DNA of 64,000 bases from the NCBI GenBank assembly GCA_025459125.1, contig JALORE010000001.1:1-64000 (forward strand). The letters are read 5' to 3'. Position 1 is the stretch's first letter; every line of letters begins with the position of its first letter. The translations under genes were made by a program, and so were the position numbers. Of this stretch, positions 1 to 9,466 are shown piece after piece. Under the pieces are notes generated by a model. The model did no database searches. It saw only the letters and a list, made by a program, of their open reading frames with translations, and was not told the DNA's origin. This stretch comes from Planctomycetota bacterium. GTDB taxonomy: Bacteria; Planctomycetota; Phycisphaerae; Sedimentisphaerales; Anaerobacaceae.

Positions 1-149
1 TCGGTGTAGTCGATCTCGAACTCGTACTCGGGTTGCATCTTCGGGTCAGATGCGATCTTCTCGTACTTGTCCTCGGACGCCTCGTCCTTCCCGTCGAGGT
101 CCTCTTTCAGCTCCTCCGGACTCTTCATTGCCTGGGTCATTCCGCCCAT
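1..149 (-). CDS. Partial CDS (truncated by window edge), small acidic protein MGGMTQAMKSPEELKEDLDGKDEASEDKYEKIASDPKMQPEYEFEIDYT; position after tube gene suggests tail assembly protein
   Basis: Translated by eye on the minus strand; start CAT at 147-149 with GGAGAGCGGGAAC upstream. Confidence 0.55.
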   Translation of the reverse strand, partial: MGGMTQAMKSPEELKEDLDGKDEASEDKYEKIASDPKMQPEYEFEIDYT

Positions 150-197
150 TGTTCCCGCTCTCCTTTCTGCGCATCCCACCGGTTGCGGTAGAGGATG

Positions 198-644
198 CTA
201 GCTGTCAGACTCGTCGCGCATGCGAATTGCGACGAACGTCATGTCCTGGCCCACGATACCACGGGCGTTGATGGTGAAGTTGTGGCTCGCGAGCTTCACC
301 TGTTCGACCGTGAGCAGGATCTTTTTGGTCTTGTTGTCTTCGATGGTGGCCGCGAGGTCACCCGACAGCAGCACGTTCTTGAGATGTTCCTCGGGACTGG
401 TACCAAGCTTGGGGAACCAGCCGGCGCTCTTGACGCTCTCTCCGACGATCCGCACCATCGATGCGGTGAAACTTACGCGATAGCCGGTCGGTGCGTATTC
501 CTCGACCTGGAGGTTGTCCAGCACTTCAATGGGTTCGTAGGTGATCTCCTCGGACCCCGAGACGTTGGTCGCGTAGCCGACTTTCTTGCCGTTCAGCAGA
601 AAGCGGGCCCGTGCTCCGGTGAAAACTCGCCCTTTCTCGGCCAT
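198..644 (-). CDS. Phage tail tube-like protein
   Basis: 148 aa ORF directly downstream of the tail sheath gene; beta-rich composition typical of a tail tube protein. Confidence 0.6.
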   Translation of the reverse strand: MAEKGRVFTGARARFLLNGKKVGYATNVSGSEEITYEPIEVLDNLQVEEYAPTGYRVSFTASMVRIVGESVKSAGWFPKLGTSPEEHLKNVLLSGDLAATIEDNKTKKILLTVEQVKLASHNFTINARGIVGQDMTFVAIRMRDESDS

Positions 645-653
645 GGTTCTCTC

Positions 654-2978
654 CTATGCCGTCGCCGCGCTCTGGGGCACGGCAACAAGGTGGACGGTGG
701 ACTTGACGAAGTTGATCGGCAACACCGGTGCCATCTCGACCGCCACCTCCAGCACGTCGAGAATCAGCGAGATCTGGAGCGAGCGGTATGCCACCAACGC
801 TACCCCGACGAGCTGGCCGAGGATGTTGACGCCCAGGCCGTAGGCGGCCGTGACCGACCCGGCGAATCCGCTCTTGCCTACCATCGTCTCCATCTGCCCG
901 CGGAAGTTGTAGACCGCGTAGTTGACGGCTTCGTTCACCGATGCCTCGGTGTAGGCGATGTTCGAGCTCGACAGGTGGGTCGTGACGTTGCGGACCACCC
1001 GCCGCCCCACGCCATCGACGGTCTCGCCGAAACACAGACCAGCCTGGATCATCTCCTCGGCATCGTCGTTGGGGTTCCAGCTGCTGTGCTGCTTGAGCGA
1101 CAGCGTGTTCATGTACTTCCAGGTCAGCGACGTGCCAACGGGGCTACCCGCTTGCATGCCCGCGATGATGCACGCTCCAAAGGGGGGATCGAACAGCTCC
1201 TTTTCGCCAACTGTGTTGTACCGCTCCACCTGCTGGGCCCACACGCGGGCGTGACGGGTGTTGAGGTCCACGATCTGGGCTTTGATCTCGGCCTTGGTGG
1301 CCAAACTGGTCATGCCCGTGTTGAGCACCCCCACCACCATGTCACGTTCGGAACGACCGACTCCACCCATGTACTTGCAGTGTTCCTTCACCGCCGCATG
1401 CACAGCCGGATCAGCCGTGATTGCGACGATGGTGTTGACCCGAACCTTCTTGAGCAGGTCCAGCGCTCCCTGCCAGTCCGCGAACGTCGTGGTGGGCACC
1501 CCCTCCTGGCCCGGCGTGTCGTCCCCCTCGTGCCCGCCGGCGAGGTATACCGGGCCCGTGGTGTTGTCGGGCGCTCCCGATCCGCCGGTGGCCCGGGCTG
1601 CCGAGATGAGCGCCGACTCGTTGTTCAGCTTCTCCACGATCAACGCCAGGTTCGCGTAGAACGTGGCCTCGGCCGGGTCGAGCACGTTGGTCGCCGCGGC
1701 ATAGTCGAGGTCGGACCCCAAGAACGTCGTGCGCCCGGTAACGAGGGTGAGCGTGTAGCCGGGCGTGCCATTGAAGCGGTCAGCCAGCTTCTGCAGCGTC
1801 GGCAGACCAGCGAACGGGGCGCTGACGGACTTGGCCGAGACCGTCACGGTCCCGGCCGCAGCCACCTCGCCCATGGCCAGGTAGTCCAGCGCCGACCAGG
1901 TGCCGGTGGTGGACACCGGGGTCGTTCCCGTGAGGGTCACCTTCTCCATCTGGGCCGCCCCGCCGTTGTTCTTTCCGATCACCAGCAGGCTCTCGGTACC
2001 AGAGGCCGAACGGACCGCCGACAGGACCACCTTCGCCACCGCGACATCCGACAGCACGCGCAGCCCTTTCGTGAGGGCCACCGATGTCAGGGTCGTGATC
2101 GTGGAACCTCCGGACAGGTTTCGGATGGTGATGGTCCCATCCGGAGCGCTGCCAATCTTGGCCCCGTGGACCTTGTTCCAGGTCTTGGTGCTCTGCACCA
2201 CGCTCGTGCCGTCGACCACCACGTCCTCGGACTGGGCAGCGTTGGTCGCGCTCAGGCCGTAGACCGTGACCGTCTGGTCGTCATCGGCGTCGCTGGACAC
2301 CAACTCGAACTTCGCACCCGGCGTCACCTGGTTGCTGATGTCGCTGTCCAGGCCGGCCCGGGCGACCGTGAACGAGCTGTAGAGCTCGGATGCGGTGACC
2401 GTCGCCGTCAGCGTCGAGTACCCGTCGGCCGGGGTGGTCGCCGCGAACGTGATCTTGAACATCTCGTCCCCGCCCACGTCGTCAAACACCTCCTCCACGT
2501 CCTCGAAGATCACGGTCAAGAGCTTGCCCTTGTTCGTCCCGTTTCCGATCTGCTGGTTGATCTGGGTCGTGAAGTAGCCGTAGTCGCGGCTCTCGGTTTC
2601 CAAGGCCGTCCCCCCGCTGTTGGAGAACGACGCCACCGAGGGCGCAGCGGGGTTGGTCTTGACGAACACCACCTCCTGGGCTCCCGCGGGGATGTCCTCG
2701 TCATCCGACGGCCCGAACAGCAACGGGGCCGCTTCCTTGAGGTCACCCTCGCGGAAGAACCTGGGCGGCTGCGCCGGAGACGAAGCCACTTGCAGGTTAG
2801 TCCTGACATCGCTGTCTCCGACTTCCGTCCAGGGCTTTCCCCCTACGGCTGTCCCCAGGCAGGCGACAATGCCCGAGGCGGTCAGCCCGACGGTCTCAAG
2901 TCCGGAGGCATCCACCTCGGTGTAGCTTCCGGGCACAGAGATCAGTCGGCCGTTGAAAAAGATCGTGGTAGCGGCCAT
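654..2978 (-). CDS. Contractile tail sheath protein
   Basis: 774 aa; C-terminal region (VNTIVAITADPAVHAAVKEHC..., RVVRNVTTHLS, GEVAAAG...) resembles phage tail sheath proteins. Confidence 0.8.
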   Translation of the reverse strand: MAATTIFFNGRLISVPGSYTEVDASGLETVGLTASGIVACLGTAVGGKPWTEVGDSDVRTNLQVASSPAQPPRFFREGDLKEAAPLLFGPSDDEDIPAGAQEVVFVKTNPAAPSVASFSNSGGTALETESRDYGYFTTQINQQIGNGTNKGKLLTVIFEDVEEVFDDVGGDEMFKITFAATTPADGYSTLTATVTASELYSSFTVARAGLDSDISNQVTPGAKFELVSSDADDDQTVTVYGLSATNAAQSEDVVVDGTSVVQSTKTWNKVHGAKIGSAPDGTITIRNLSGGSTITTLTSVALTKGLRVLSDVAVAKVVLSAVRSASGTESLLVIGKNNGGAAQMEKVTLTGTTPVSTTGTWSALDYLAMGEVAAAGTVTVSAKSVSAPFAGLPTLQKLADRFNGTPGYTLTLVTGRTTFLGSDLDYAAATNVLDPAEATFYANLALIVEKLNNESALISAARATGGSGAPDNTTGPVYLAGGHEGDDTPGQEGVPTTTFADWQGALDLLKKVRVNTIVAITADPAVHAAVKEHCKYMGGVGRSERDMVVGVLNTGMTSLATKAEIKAQIVDLNTRHARVWAQQVERYNTVGEKELFDPPFGACIIAGMQAGSPVGTSLTWKYMNTLSLKQHSSWNPNDDAEEMIQAGLCFGETVDGVGRRVVRNVTTHLSSSNIAYTEASVNEAVNYAVYNFRGQMETMVGKSGFAGSVTAAYGLGVNILGQLVGVALVAYRSLQISLILDVLEVAVEMAPVLPINFVKSTVHLVAVPQSAATA

Positions 2979-2990
2979 GTGATGCCTCCT

Positions 2991-3158
2991 CTAGTTGGTT
3001 ACCGGGGTGGACCAGAACCTGTCCCATAGGACGGTCCACTCCTGAATCGAAGCCCTATGGTTCTTCCCGCACTGCGCGGCAGCCCAATGAAGGAACCCCC
3101 CGCATCGTTCCCAGCGTTCTCCTCGCGCAATCGTGAATTGCCTGGCTGTCAACTTCAT
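2991..3158 (-). CDS. Small hypothetical protein (55 aa) missed by the ORF track: MKLTARQFTIARGERWERCGGFLHWAAAQCGKNHRASIQEWTVLWDRFWSTPVTN
   Basis: Manual translation; ATG overlaps TGA of upstream gene (ATGA at 3155-3158), TAG at 2991-2993. Confidence 0.6.
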   Translation of the reverse strand: MKLTARQFTIARGERWERCGGFLHWAAAQCGKNHRASIQEWTVLWDRFWSTPVTN

Positions 3159-3868
3159 GTGGGTTCCTCCGTGTAGACGGTGACGCCTCGGACCACCGAC
3201 TCGGCTTCTGTCCGTTCGGCCTCGGTCATGCCCGGGGCCACGACCGGTTCGTCATCGGCGACAACCATGCCCCTGATCGTGGTCCCACGCTGCGGTATCG
3301 GGTCATGGTACTCCTCATCGGCCCGAAGGGTTATCGAGAACCGCCGGGTGAACATTTCCGACGGCATGTAGCGTGGGTCGGGCGCCAGCTCGGCGCCGCT
3401 GTAGGTGATCTCGTCCAGGCCCTCTGCCTGAAACACGGATCGGCCGCTGACCAGGATGTGCTTGGCGAGCTGGTAGAGATACAAGCATTCGTCCGGGTGG
3501 TCCGCATAGACATAGGCGTCGTACCGTTGTTCCCACCGACGGACGTGCGGATCTTCGACGTTGCCATGGTCGTCAAGGTAGGGCATGCCGTCTTCGTCCA
3601 GCATCTCCCCGTCCTCGCCGATGTAGTCCTGGGCAGTCGACTCCTGTCCCAGCACCAGGGCAATCACCGGGAACGGAGTTCCCCCACGGGCGTAACCGTG
3701 GACCACCGAAACCGGGCGCTCCTCCCAGCGCTCGCGCCCGATCTTGGCTTCCTCTTCCGGCAGGCCACACCCGATCAGGAACTTCTCGTAGAGCACGGGT
3801 TCGAGCTTGAGCTCCTCGACCTGGCTGTGCAGCCGCTCCCAGATGATCCTTTCGACAAACGCGCTCAT
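3155..3868 (-). CDS. Phage structural/neck hypothetical protein
   Basis: 237 aa ORF, ATGA-type overlaps with both neighbours, position between sheath and connector genes. Confidence 0.6.
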   Translation of the reverse strand: MSAFVERIIWERLHSQVEELKLEPVLYEKFLIGCGLPEEEAKIGRERWEERPVSVVHGYARGGTPFPVIALVLGQESTAQDYIGEDGEMLDEDGMPYLDDHGNVEDPHVRRWEQRYDAYVYADHPDECLYLYQLAKHILVSGRSVFQAEGLDEITYSGAELAPDPRYMPSEMFTRRFSITLRADEEYHDPIPQRGTTIRGMVVADDEPVVAPGMTEAERTEAESVVRGVTVYTEEPT

Positions 3869-4683
3869 TTCCCACTCATGGCAGCCTGGATGGCCTGGTT
3901 GATCACAGCCGGAACAATGACCCCAACATGGTCGGCGACCTGCTCGACAAATCGGTGGGGTTCGATGCCTGGATGGATCCAGCCCGTGGTGTTCTCGGTG
4001 CTAATCCGGCGAAACGTGCCGTAAGTGCTTTGCACAGTTGTCTTGCCCGTGGTCGGATTGACGTAGGGCTTTCGCTCGTGCCGCATGCCCGTGTAGATAC
4101 CCGTCGCGTGGTGCGGCCGTAGCAGAGGACCGCCCTCGCTCGCCGGCACCGTCGTGCGTCCTTTCCCGTGCGGTCCGCGGGAGGATAACCGCTTGGCCGC
4201 GGCATAGACGGCCTTGCCCAGGGCCTTCGCGGCATCGGCCGTGAGCGGCCCTCCGGCCCGCGACAACGCCCCCGCCGGAGCGTAGGGGGAGCCCATTGGC
4301 TGACCGGCCAGACCGGTCGACCCGGGTGTGCCATGACGGAACGGCACGTTGGCGTACCAGCCCCCGGATCTCGACGCACGCCGGGTGGTAGCGTTCGGCC
4401 CAAGTAGCGTCTCCCTCAGATCGAACGAGTCCATCCCGTTCTCGACCGCGTTCGCGAGCCAACCAACCAGCGCGATCGAGCGCAGACCGGGCTCGCTCTC
4501 CACCTCCTGGATCCCCTCGATGTAGCTTTGCCTGGTCGTATGCAACTCCGTCTGGGCCAGCCTTTGCCACTTGGCCCGGGCGGACGCGGCCACGTCGTCG
4601 AGAACGGCCTCGACCAGATCGAGGCTCTCAAGCATCTGCATCAGGGATTCGGGCAGAGCCTCGCTGATGTCCACGTCGATCAC
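3865..4683 (-). CDS. Phage virion morphogenesis-like hypothetical protein
   Basis: Longer track ORF trimmed to GTG at 4681-4683 (VIDVDISEALPESLMQML...), overlapping the upstream stop. Confidence 0.55.
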   Translation of the reverse strand: MIDVDISEALPESLMQMLESLDLVEAVLDDVAASARAKWQRLAQTELHTTRQSYIEGIQEVESEPGLRSIALVGWLANAVENGMDSFDLRETLLGPNATTRRASRSGGWYANVPFRHGTPGSTGLAGQPMGSPYAPAGALSRAGGPLTADAAKALGKAVYAAAKRLSSRGPHGKGRTTVPASEGGPLLRPHHATGIYTGMRHERKPYVNPTTGKTTVQSTYGTFRRISTENTTGWIHPGIEPHRFVEQVADHVGVIVPAVINQAIQAAMSGK

Positions 4684-5519
4684 TCGCCACCTCCCCCCAG
4701 CAGGAAATCCAGCTTGACCATCGCGTTCACCGGCAACATCCGATGCTGTTCTTGCTTGGTTTTCGCTTTCTTGGCGACATTTGTATCCCGGACCGCGTGA
4801 ACGTGGTCCATTACCCGGTAGACTGGATGGATCTCGTAGTTGCAGGTCAGTATCGTCCCCGCCGCGGGCGGTGTGATCGACCATTTGATCGACCCGTCCG
4901 CCAAGTCCAGCTGCCAGTCGCTGCCCTCGGCATAGACCCGTGACTCGCTGCGTAGCAGATTGACCGATACCACCGGGTACCAGAGCGCCTTCTGCCCGGC
5001 CGCGGCGGTTTTGACCGAGATCCGCGCACTGCCGTCGGCCTGAAGCAGCTGCCCGAACATCATCAGCGACTCGGACATCACCAGGCGGTCGCGGTAGCCC
5101 AGGCGGTTGCGGCTGTGGACCGTCGCCCGGAAGGTGCCGAAGATGAACCCCCCGAACCGCTCGTAGACCTGGGGGTCCTGGGTCGCCTGGGTCATCACCG
5201 CCGAGATCAGAACCGCATCGCCAGCGGCGTTGATTTCGATGGGGTTTCCATCGGCGTCCTCGGCGCAATTCTGTAGGCCCACCTCGGGCAGGTAGAAGTG
5301 CCATCCGCTGCCCTTGCACAGGGGGCAGGTGAGCTTGGGCTGTTCGGTCTGATCGTTCTGGCGACAGGGGCAGACGGCCGCCCTGGACCACCACACGAGG
5401 TAGCCCTTGCTGTCCAGGAACGCATCGATCAACTCCGGGCGCATGTCCGCCCGAGGCCGGCCCTTGTTTCCTGTCGGAAGGCCCGTGAGGATGCGCGGCT
5501 TGAGATCCAGATCGCTCAT
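4680..5519 (-). CDS. Phage neck/structural hypothetical protein with CxC...CPLC cysteine pairs
   Basis: Trimmed to MSDLDLKPRILTGLPTGNKG; coding density and overlaps. Confidence 0.55.
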   Translation of the reverse strand: MSDLDLKPRILTGLPTGNKGRPRADMRPELIDAFLDSKGYLVWWSRAAVCPCRQNDQTEQPKLTCPLCKGSGWHFYLPEVGLQNCAEDADGNPIEINAAGDAVLISAVMTQATQDPQVYERFGGFIFGTFRATVHSRNRLGYRDRLVMSESLMMFGQLLQADGSARISVKTAAAGQKALWYPVVSVNLLRSESRVYAEGSDWQLDLADGSIKWSITPPAAGTILTCNYEIHPVYRVMDHVHAVRDTNVAKKAKTKQEQHRMLPVNAMVKLDFLLGGGGE

Positions 5520-5520
5520 C

Positions 5521-6543
5521 TCATACCGCCGCCAGCCGGACGCCCTTGTAGAAGTTTCTGAGCATCGGAAGCCAGGCTTTGATCTCCTTTTCGTACTGAA
5601 TGATCCGCGCGCCGTATCCGGCATTGGTCGCGGAGCTCGTGGTGCTGATGGACTGGCTCACGCCATCTAGCGACACGCTCTGGCTGGCGATGCCAGCGCC
5701 TGCGATGAGGTCACCCGCGACGTTCAGGGGTCCGCACGCAGCCTTCTTCCCGATGAGCTCCCGGAGGTCGAACGGGAGCTTGCCAGCCTCGAACCCCGCA
5801 GTGTACTGCACACGGATGGCGTTAGGGATGTAGTCCCGGCCCTGGGCCAGCAGGGGCAGGAACGTCCCGCCGGCCGTAAACAACACCTGGCTGATTCCGG
5901 TCGAGGTCGGGACGATGTTGATGTGCCCACAGTCCTTGATCAGGCTGATCCACTCGGCAGGGAATACCATCACCTCGGTATTCGCCGGCCACATAAGGGC
6001 TACCTGTTCGACCGAGATGACCGGGCTCTGCCGGAGTTTGATGAACATCCACTCGGAGAAATCCCTTCGGTAATAGTCGTACCGCTCATCCATCGTTGTC
6101 GGGCGCAACCGGATGTCCAGCTCGTGCTCCAACCAGTCGATGGCGAACTTGATCGACCACTCGAACATCACGTCCGGGAATGGCTCCCCGAGATCATTGG
6201 TCAGGTCCACGCCGAACAGGTAGATGTCCTTGAGATCCTGGACGCTCATGACCAGGCTGTTGAGCTCCATGTCCTCGCCCTGCCGGGGGTCGGACTGCCC
6301 GCTCTCTAGCGCGGTGTCGGTGTGGTAGTAGCTGGTCTTGTACCAGCTGGTCGTTTGGCCCGCGGCATCGTCGAACAGGTAGAGCGTGATCCCCTGTTGC
6401 AAGCGGATGCGACTGTCCTCGTCGGTGATCTCCGAGTAGGTGCCGCTGATGCCGTCGTCCGCGCGGTAGACCTTGATCCGATTGAACAGCGTGAGCACGT
6501 TCTCCAACTCGGCGACGCTGATCTTGAGCTTGATCGCGGCCAT
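5521..6543 (-). CDS. Head-tail connector-like protein
   Basis: 340 aa; FPDVMFEWSIKFAIDWLEHELDIRL...VQYTAGFEAGKLPFDLRELIGKKAA resembles phage head-tail connector/gp6-like proteins. Confidence 0.5.
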   Translation of the reverse strand: MAAIKLKISVAELENVLTLFNRIKVYRADDGISGTYSEITDEDSRIRLQQGITLYLFDDAAGQTTSWYKTSYYHTDTALESGQSDPRQGEDMELNSLVMSVQDLKDIYLFGVDLTNDLGEPFPDVMFEWSIKFAIDWLEHELDIRLRPTTMDERYDYYRRDFSEWMFIKLRQSPVISVEQVALMWPANTEVMVFPAEWISLIKDCGHINIVPTSTGISQVLFTAGGTFLPLLAQGRDYIPNAIRVQYTAGFEAGKLPFDLRELIGKKAACGPLNVAGDLIAGAGIASQSVSLDGVSQSISTTSSATNAGYGARIIQYEKEIKAWLPMLRNFYKGVRLAAV

Positions 6544-6999
6544 CTATTCGTCCTCCTGCTTCTTGGTGTCGACGATCAAGGGCCGCAGATCCTCGGTCTG
6601 CTTGGCGGCCGGTTTGGGCGCCTGTTGCGTGTCCGTGACGCTGGGACGCAAGTCCTTGCCCTTAGCCAGGCTGGGACGCGGTCCCTTGCGCGCGCTCACC
6701 CGCGGCCGGGGCCCGGCAGAGGTTTCGGTCAGCTCGGGCTTGAGCACGCGCGAACGAGCGCTGGGCCTGCGCGGCTTCTCCGCGCCGTCCGTGACCGCCG
6801 GTCGCAACACCTTGGCTCGGACGCCAGACCGCCGCGGAGACTCGCTGCCATCCACCAGCTGCGGTCGTAACTCGACCGTCTCACGTATCACCGGCTCCAG
6901 CGGCTTGTCCGGCCAGACCGCGGGCATACCACCACCCCATCCCCAGGTCGTGATCGCCCCGGCCCCGTGTCCCAAAGTGACGATAGCTCCCAGGGTCAT
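6544..6999 (-). CDS. Basic repeat protein (LRPxVTD...PRRxSxR repeats)
   Basis: 151 aa with 4-5 degenerate ~21-residue repeats. Confidence 0.6.
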   Translation of the reverse strand: MTLGAIVTLGHGAGAITTWGWGGGMPAVWPDKPLEPVIRETVELRPQLVDGSESPRRSGVRAKVLRPAVTDGAEKPRRPSARSRVLKPELTETSAGPRPRVSARKGPRPSLAKGKDLRPSVTDTQQAPKPAAKQTEDLRPLIVDTKKQEDE

Positions 7000-7607
7000 G
7001 CGGGCCTCCTGCGAGCGGGCGTGAAGCCAGCGATCCGGATGCCCTGGCCGTCCTTGTCTTGCACGTCCCAGGTGAGCAGCGGCGTAACGCTGTCGTCGTC
7101 GTAGAGCACCCAGTTGGAGGCTGCGCCCTCAGTGAGCTCTAGACGGTTCTGCATGATCTTTCTGGCGAGCGTGGCCTGGTCGGAGATGCTGGGGATCAAG
7201 TCCAGGCTGGCAGCCCTGGCCGCTGTCAGACGCGCTTCCAGCGTCGCGACCACGGCCGCGAGCGACCCAGGAACCCCCGAGTGGTCGGCAACTACCTCCC
7301 GAAGCACCGCATCCGCGATGGGGCCAGTCAGCCCGTTGATGGACCGCCAACTTTCCATGCCAATCCCATAGGCCGGGTCCTCGACAGTCCGCGCGGCATC
7401 CAAGAACACCCTGTACGTCACGGAGTAGATGTCAGACGCCGCCGGGATCCAGCTGCCCTCGTACAGGCCGTCGATCACATGCGCCAGGTCGACTTCCGAT
7501 TCGAGAGACCCCAGACGATAGGCCGATGCCCTTGGATAGCGGTTGGACAGCCCATCCTCCAGCTGCAAACTGAGCCTGGCGATCTCGCCCGCGGCGTACA
7601 GATTCAT
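6996..7607 (-). CDS. Phage structural hypothetical protein
   Basis: Trimmed to MNLYAAGEIARLSLQLEDGLSNRYP; ATGA overlap at 6996-6999. Confidence 0.55.
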   Translation of the reverse strand: MNLYAAGEIARLSLQLEDGLSNRYPRASAYRLGSLESEVDLAHVIDGLYEGSWIPAASDIYSVTYRVFLDAARTVEDPAYGIGMESWRSINGLTGPIADAVLREVVADHSGVPGSLAAVVATLEARLTAARAASLDLIPSISDQATLARKIMQNRLELTEGAASNWVLYDDDSVTPLLTWDVQDKDGQGIRIAGFTPARRRPA

Positions 7608-8740
7608 CAGTACGGCACTCCCACGAACCGCAGCGGCATGGCGCTCCCCCCCGTGGGCATCCACTGGACCCACACCGTGAAGCTGCTTCCCGGGTCGTAC
7701 TTGCCAGAAACCGCGCCCTTGGTGTTGTCCCCGGTCGATGCCGATCCGTCCGGGATCAGGATCTTGCCGCCGGAGGTAATGCCAGCCACAGCCCACTGGG
7801 CACCTCCCCACTGGCCGCCTCGGGGGTTGAGCAGGAACCCCAGCTTCTTGCTGTCGCTGGCCTTGGTGTTCAAGTGCATCTTGTAGAGCACCCCGTAGTT
7901 GCCGGTCAGCGTCTGCGACGAGCTGTCGGTGGCGTCCACACCGACGGCGTTGGTGTCGTTTGTCGAGCCGGCTGCCACTGGCAACTGTTGCACCCCGTCG
8001 GCTGTGTCGATCTGGATTCCGCTGGCCGTGTCGTAGACCTTGTCGGCATACGGGAACGTCCCCCGCTGGTGTGAGTCTCTGGAGAGCACTGACAGGCCCG
8101 GGCAGACGGAGACCGGATCGTCGTTGCGGTCCAGCGCGCAGACCGTGATCTGGTGGGTCTGGGTGAAACTGTAGTCGTAGATTCCGTGCATCAGATACGC
8201 GGGCGAGGCCAGTGTCTCGATAGCGGTCGTCAACCTCACGGTCTGCCCGGCCGTGACCGTGACCGGAGTCTCCGCGGTCGACTGCAGCCAACGCTGGAAC
8301 GCCAGCTTGCCCGCGTAAAGGTAACTCGTACTCGGCCCGGCGGTCCCTGTCTTCTGCACAGTCAAGGTACCCGACGATCCACTGGTGTTCTTCAGCAGCA
8401 CCGCGAACTTCATCTTGGTCGACCCGCTGTAGCCGTTGACGTGGTAGACGAAGACGCGGTTGTAGGTTGTCCCGCTTGTGTAGGACAGCCCGGTGTCCTC
8501 GTAGAGCTTGCCCCGCTGGGTCGGCGTCTCGGGCGAATCGGCGAAAATCAACTTCCCGCCGGTCCATGTTTCTCCCATGCTGATCTCAGGGCAGTTGAGC
8601 GGGTTGACCCCACTGAGCGAGATCACCGCGGCCTGCGAGGCAGCGTTCAGGTCGGTTGCCAACTGTGATGGTGTCGGACACGTCTGCGCATGCGAGAGAG
8701 ACGATGCAAGCAGGACCAGCGACAGCAGAAAGACTCTCAT
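7607..8740 (-). CDS. Secreted/surface protein with N-terminal Sec signal peptide
   Basis: MRVFLLSLVLLASSLSHAQTCP... canonical signal peptide with AxA-type cleavage site; SD AGGAG upstream. Confidence 0.65.
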   Translation of the reverse strand: MRVFLLSLVLLASSLSHAQTCPTPSQLATDLNAASQAAVISLSGVNPLNCPEISMGETWTGGKLIFADSPETPTQRGKLYEDTGLSYTSGTTYNRVFVYHVNGYSGSTKMKFAVLLKNTSGSSGTLTVQKTGTAGPSTSYLYAGKLAFQRWLQSTAETPVTVTAGQTVRLTTAIETLASPAYLMHGIYDYSFTQTHQITVCALDRNDDPVSVCPGLSVLSRDSHQRGTFPYADKVYDTASGIQIDTADGVQQLPVAAGSTNDTNAVGVDATDSSSQTLTGNYGVLYKMHLNTKASDSKKLGFLLNPRGGQWGGAQWAVAGITSGGKILIPDGSASTGDNTKGAVSGKYDPGSSFTVWVQWMPTGGSAMPLRFVGVPY

Positions 8741-8751
8741 GATCGGTTCTC

Positions 8752-9465
8752 CTATTCTTCCCAGATGCGAAGTTCGCCACGAATCACAGTGGACGTGGCT
8801 TGGTTGGGCACGACGGTGATTCTGATGTACGCCTTCTCCGAGTAGGGCACCCCCAGCAGTTTCTTGTCGAACTCCAGGTGGCCCGGCGGTGTGGCGATGC
8901 CCATGAGGTTGTGGAGGTCCCAGTGCTCGTCGACCAGGTTCAACCCGTAGGTAGACCGACCCAGGAGCTTGAACTTCACTTCATCGTCCACGCACGCCCA
9001 CCAGCTGTGCACATACCCAGACTTTCCAGCTGGCACGTAGTGGTGGCACAGGAAAGCGTCATAGGTGCCGACGCCGATCCCGCAGAACTCCGCGGCCTCA
9101 CCGCCCGTACCGTTTAGCAGCTTGATCGCTCCCACAGCCGCAGCACCTTCGATCACATGGAACTTCTCCACGAAGCGAATGTCGCTGTTCGCGGTATTGA
9201 CCTTGCTCGTGCCGTTCAGCGTCACGTCCTCGGACTTGAGAACGTAGTTGCTGGTCAGGTACACGATCCTGACCTTCTTGGCTCCGCTCCCGCCGGCAGC
9301 GTCCTGGGCAGACGTGGATTGGACAGATCGCTGGGCCTCACTGCTCTGCTCGACGTAGGCCCTGGCCGCCAGTAGCACCTCTGACCCAGACGCGGCTGTG
9401 AGATTGCCGAACCGGCGCAGCATCCGTGGGTCGCAGAACGCGAGGTTGAACGAGTTGACTGGCAT
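8752..9465 (-). CDS. Virion-associated hypothetical protein
   Basis: 237 aa ORF in the structural operon. Confidence 0.5.
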   Translation of the reverse strand: MPVNSFNLAFCDPRMLRRFGNLTAASGSEVLLAARAYVEQSSEAQRSVQSTSAQDAAGGSGAKKVRIVYLTSNYVLKSEDVTLNGTSKVNTANSDIRFVEKFHVIEGAAAVGAIKLLNGTGGEAAEFCGIGVGTYDAFLCHHYVPAGKSGYVHSWWACVDDEVKFKLLGRSTYGLNLVDEHWDLHNLMGIATPPGHLEFDKKLLGVPYSEKAYIRITVVPNQATSTVIRGELRIWEE

Positions 9466-9466
9466 G

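Noticed and set aside
195-3029. Very long plus-strand ORFs (e.g. 944, 932, 656, 629, 571 aa)
   Set aside because: They are antisense to confidently assigned minus-strand genes (sheath, HD polyvalent, fibre, DarB-like, MuF fusion) and have shadow-like Arg/Val/His-rich composition; explained by high GC3.
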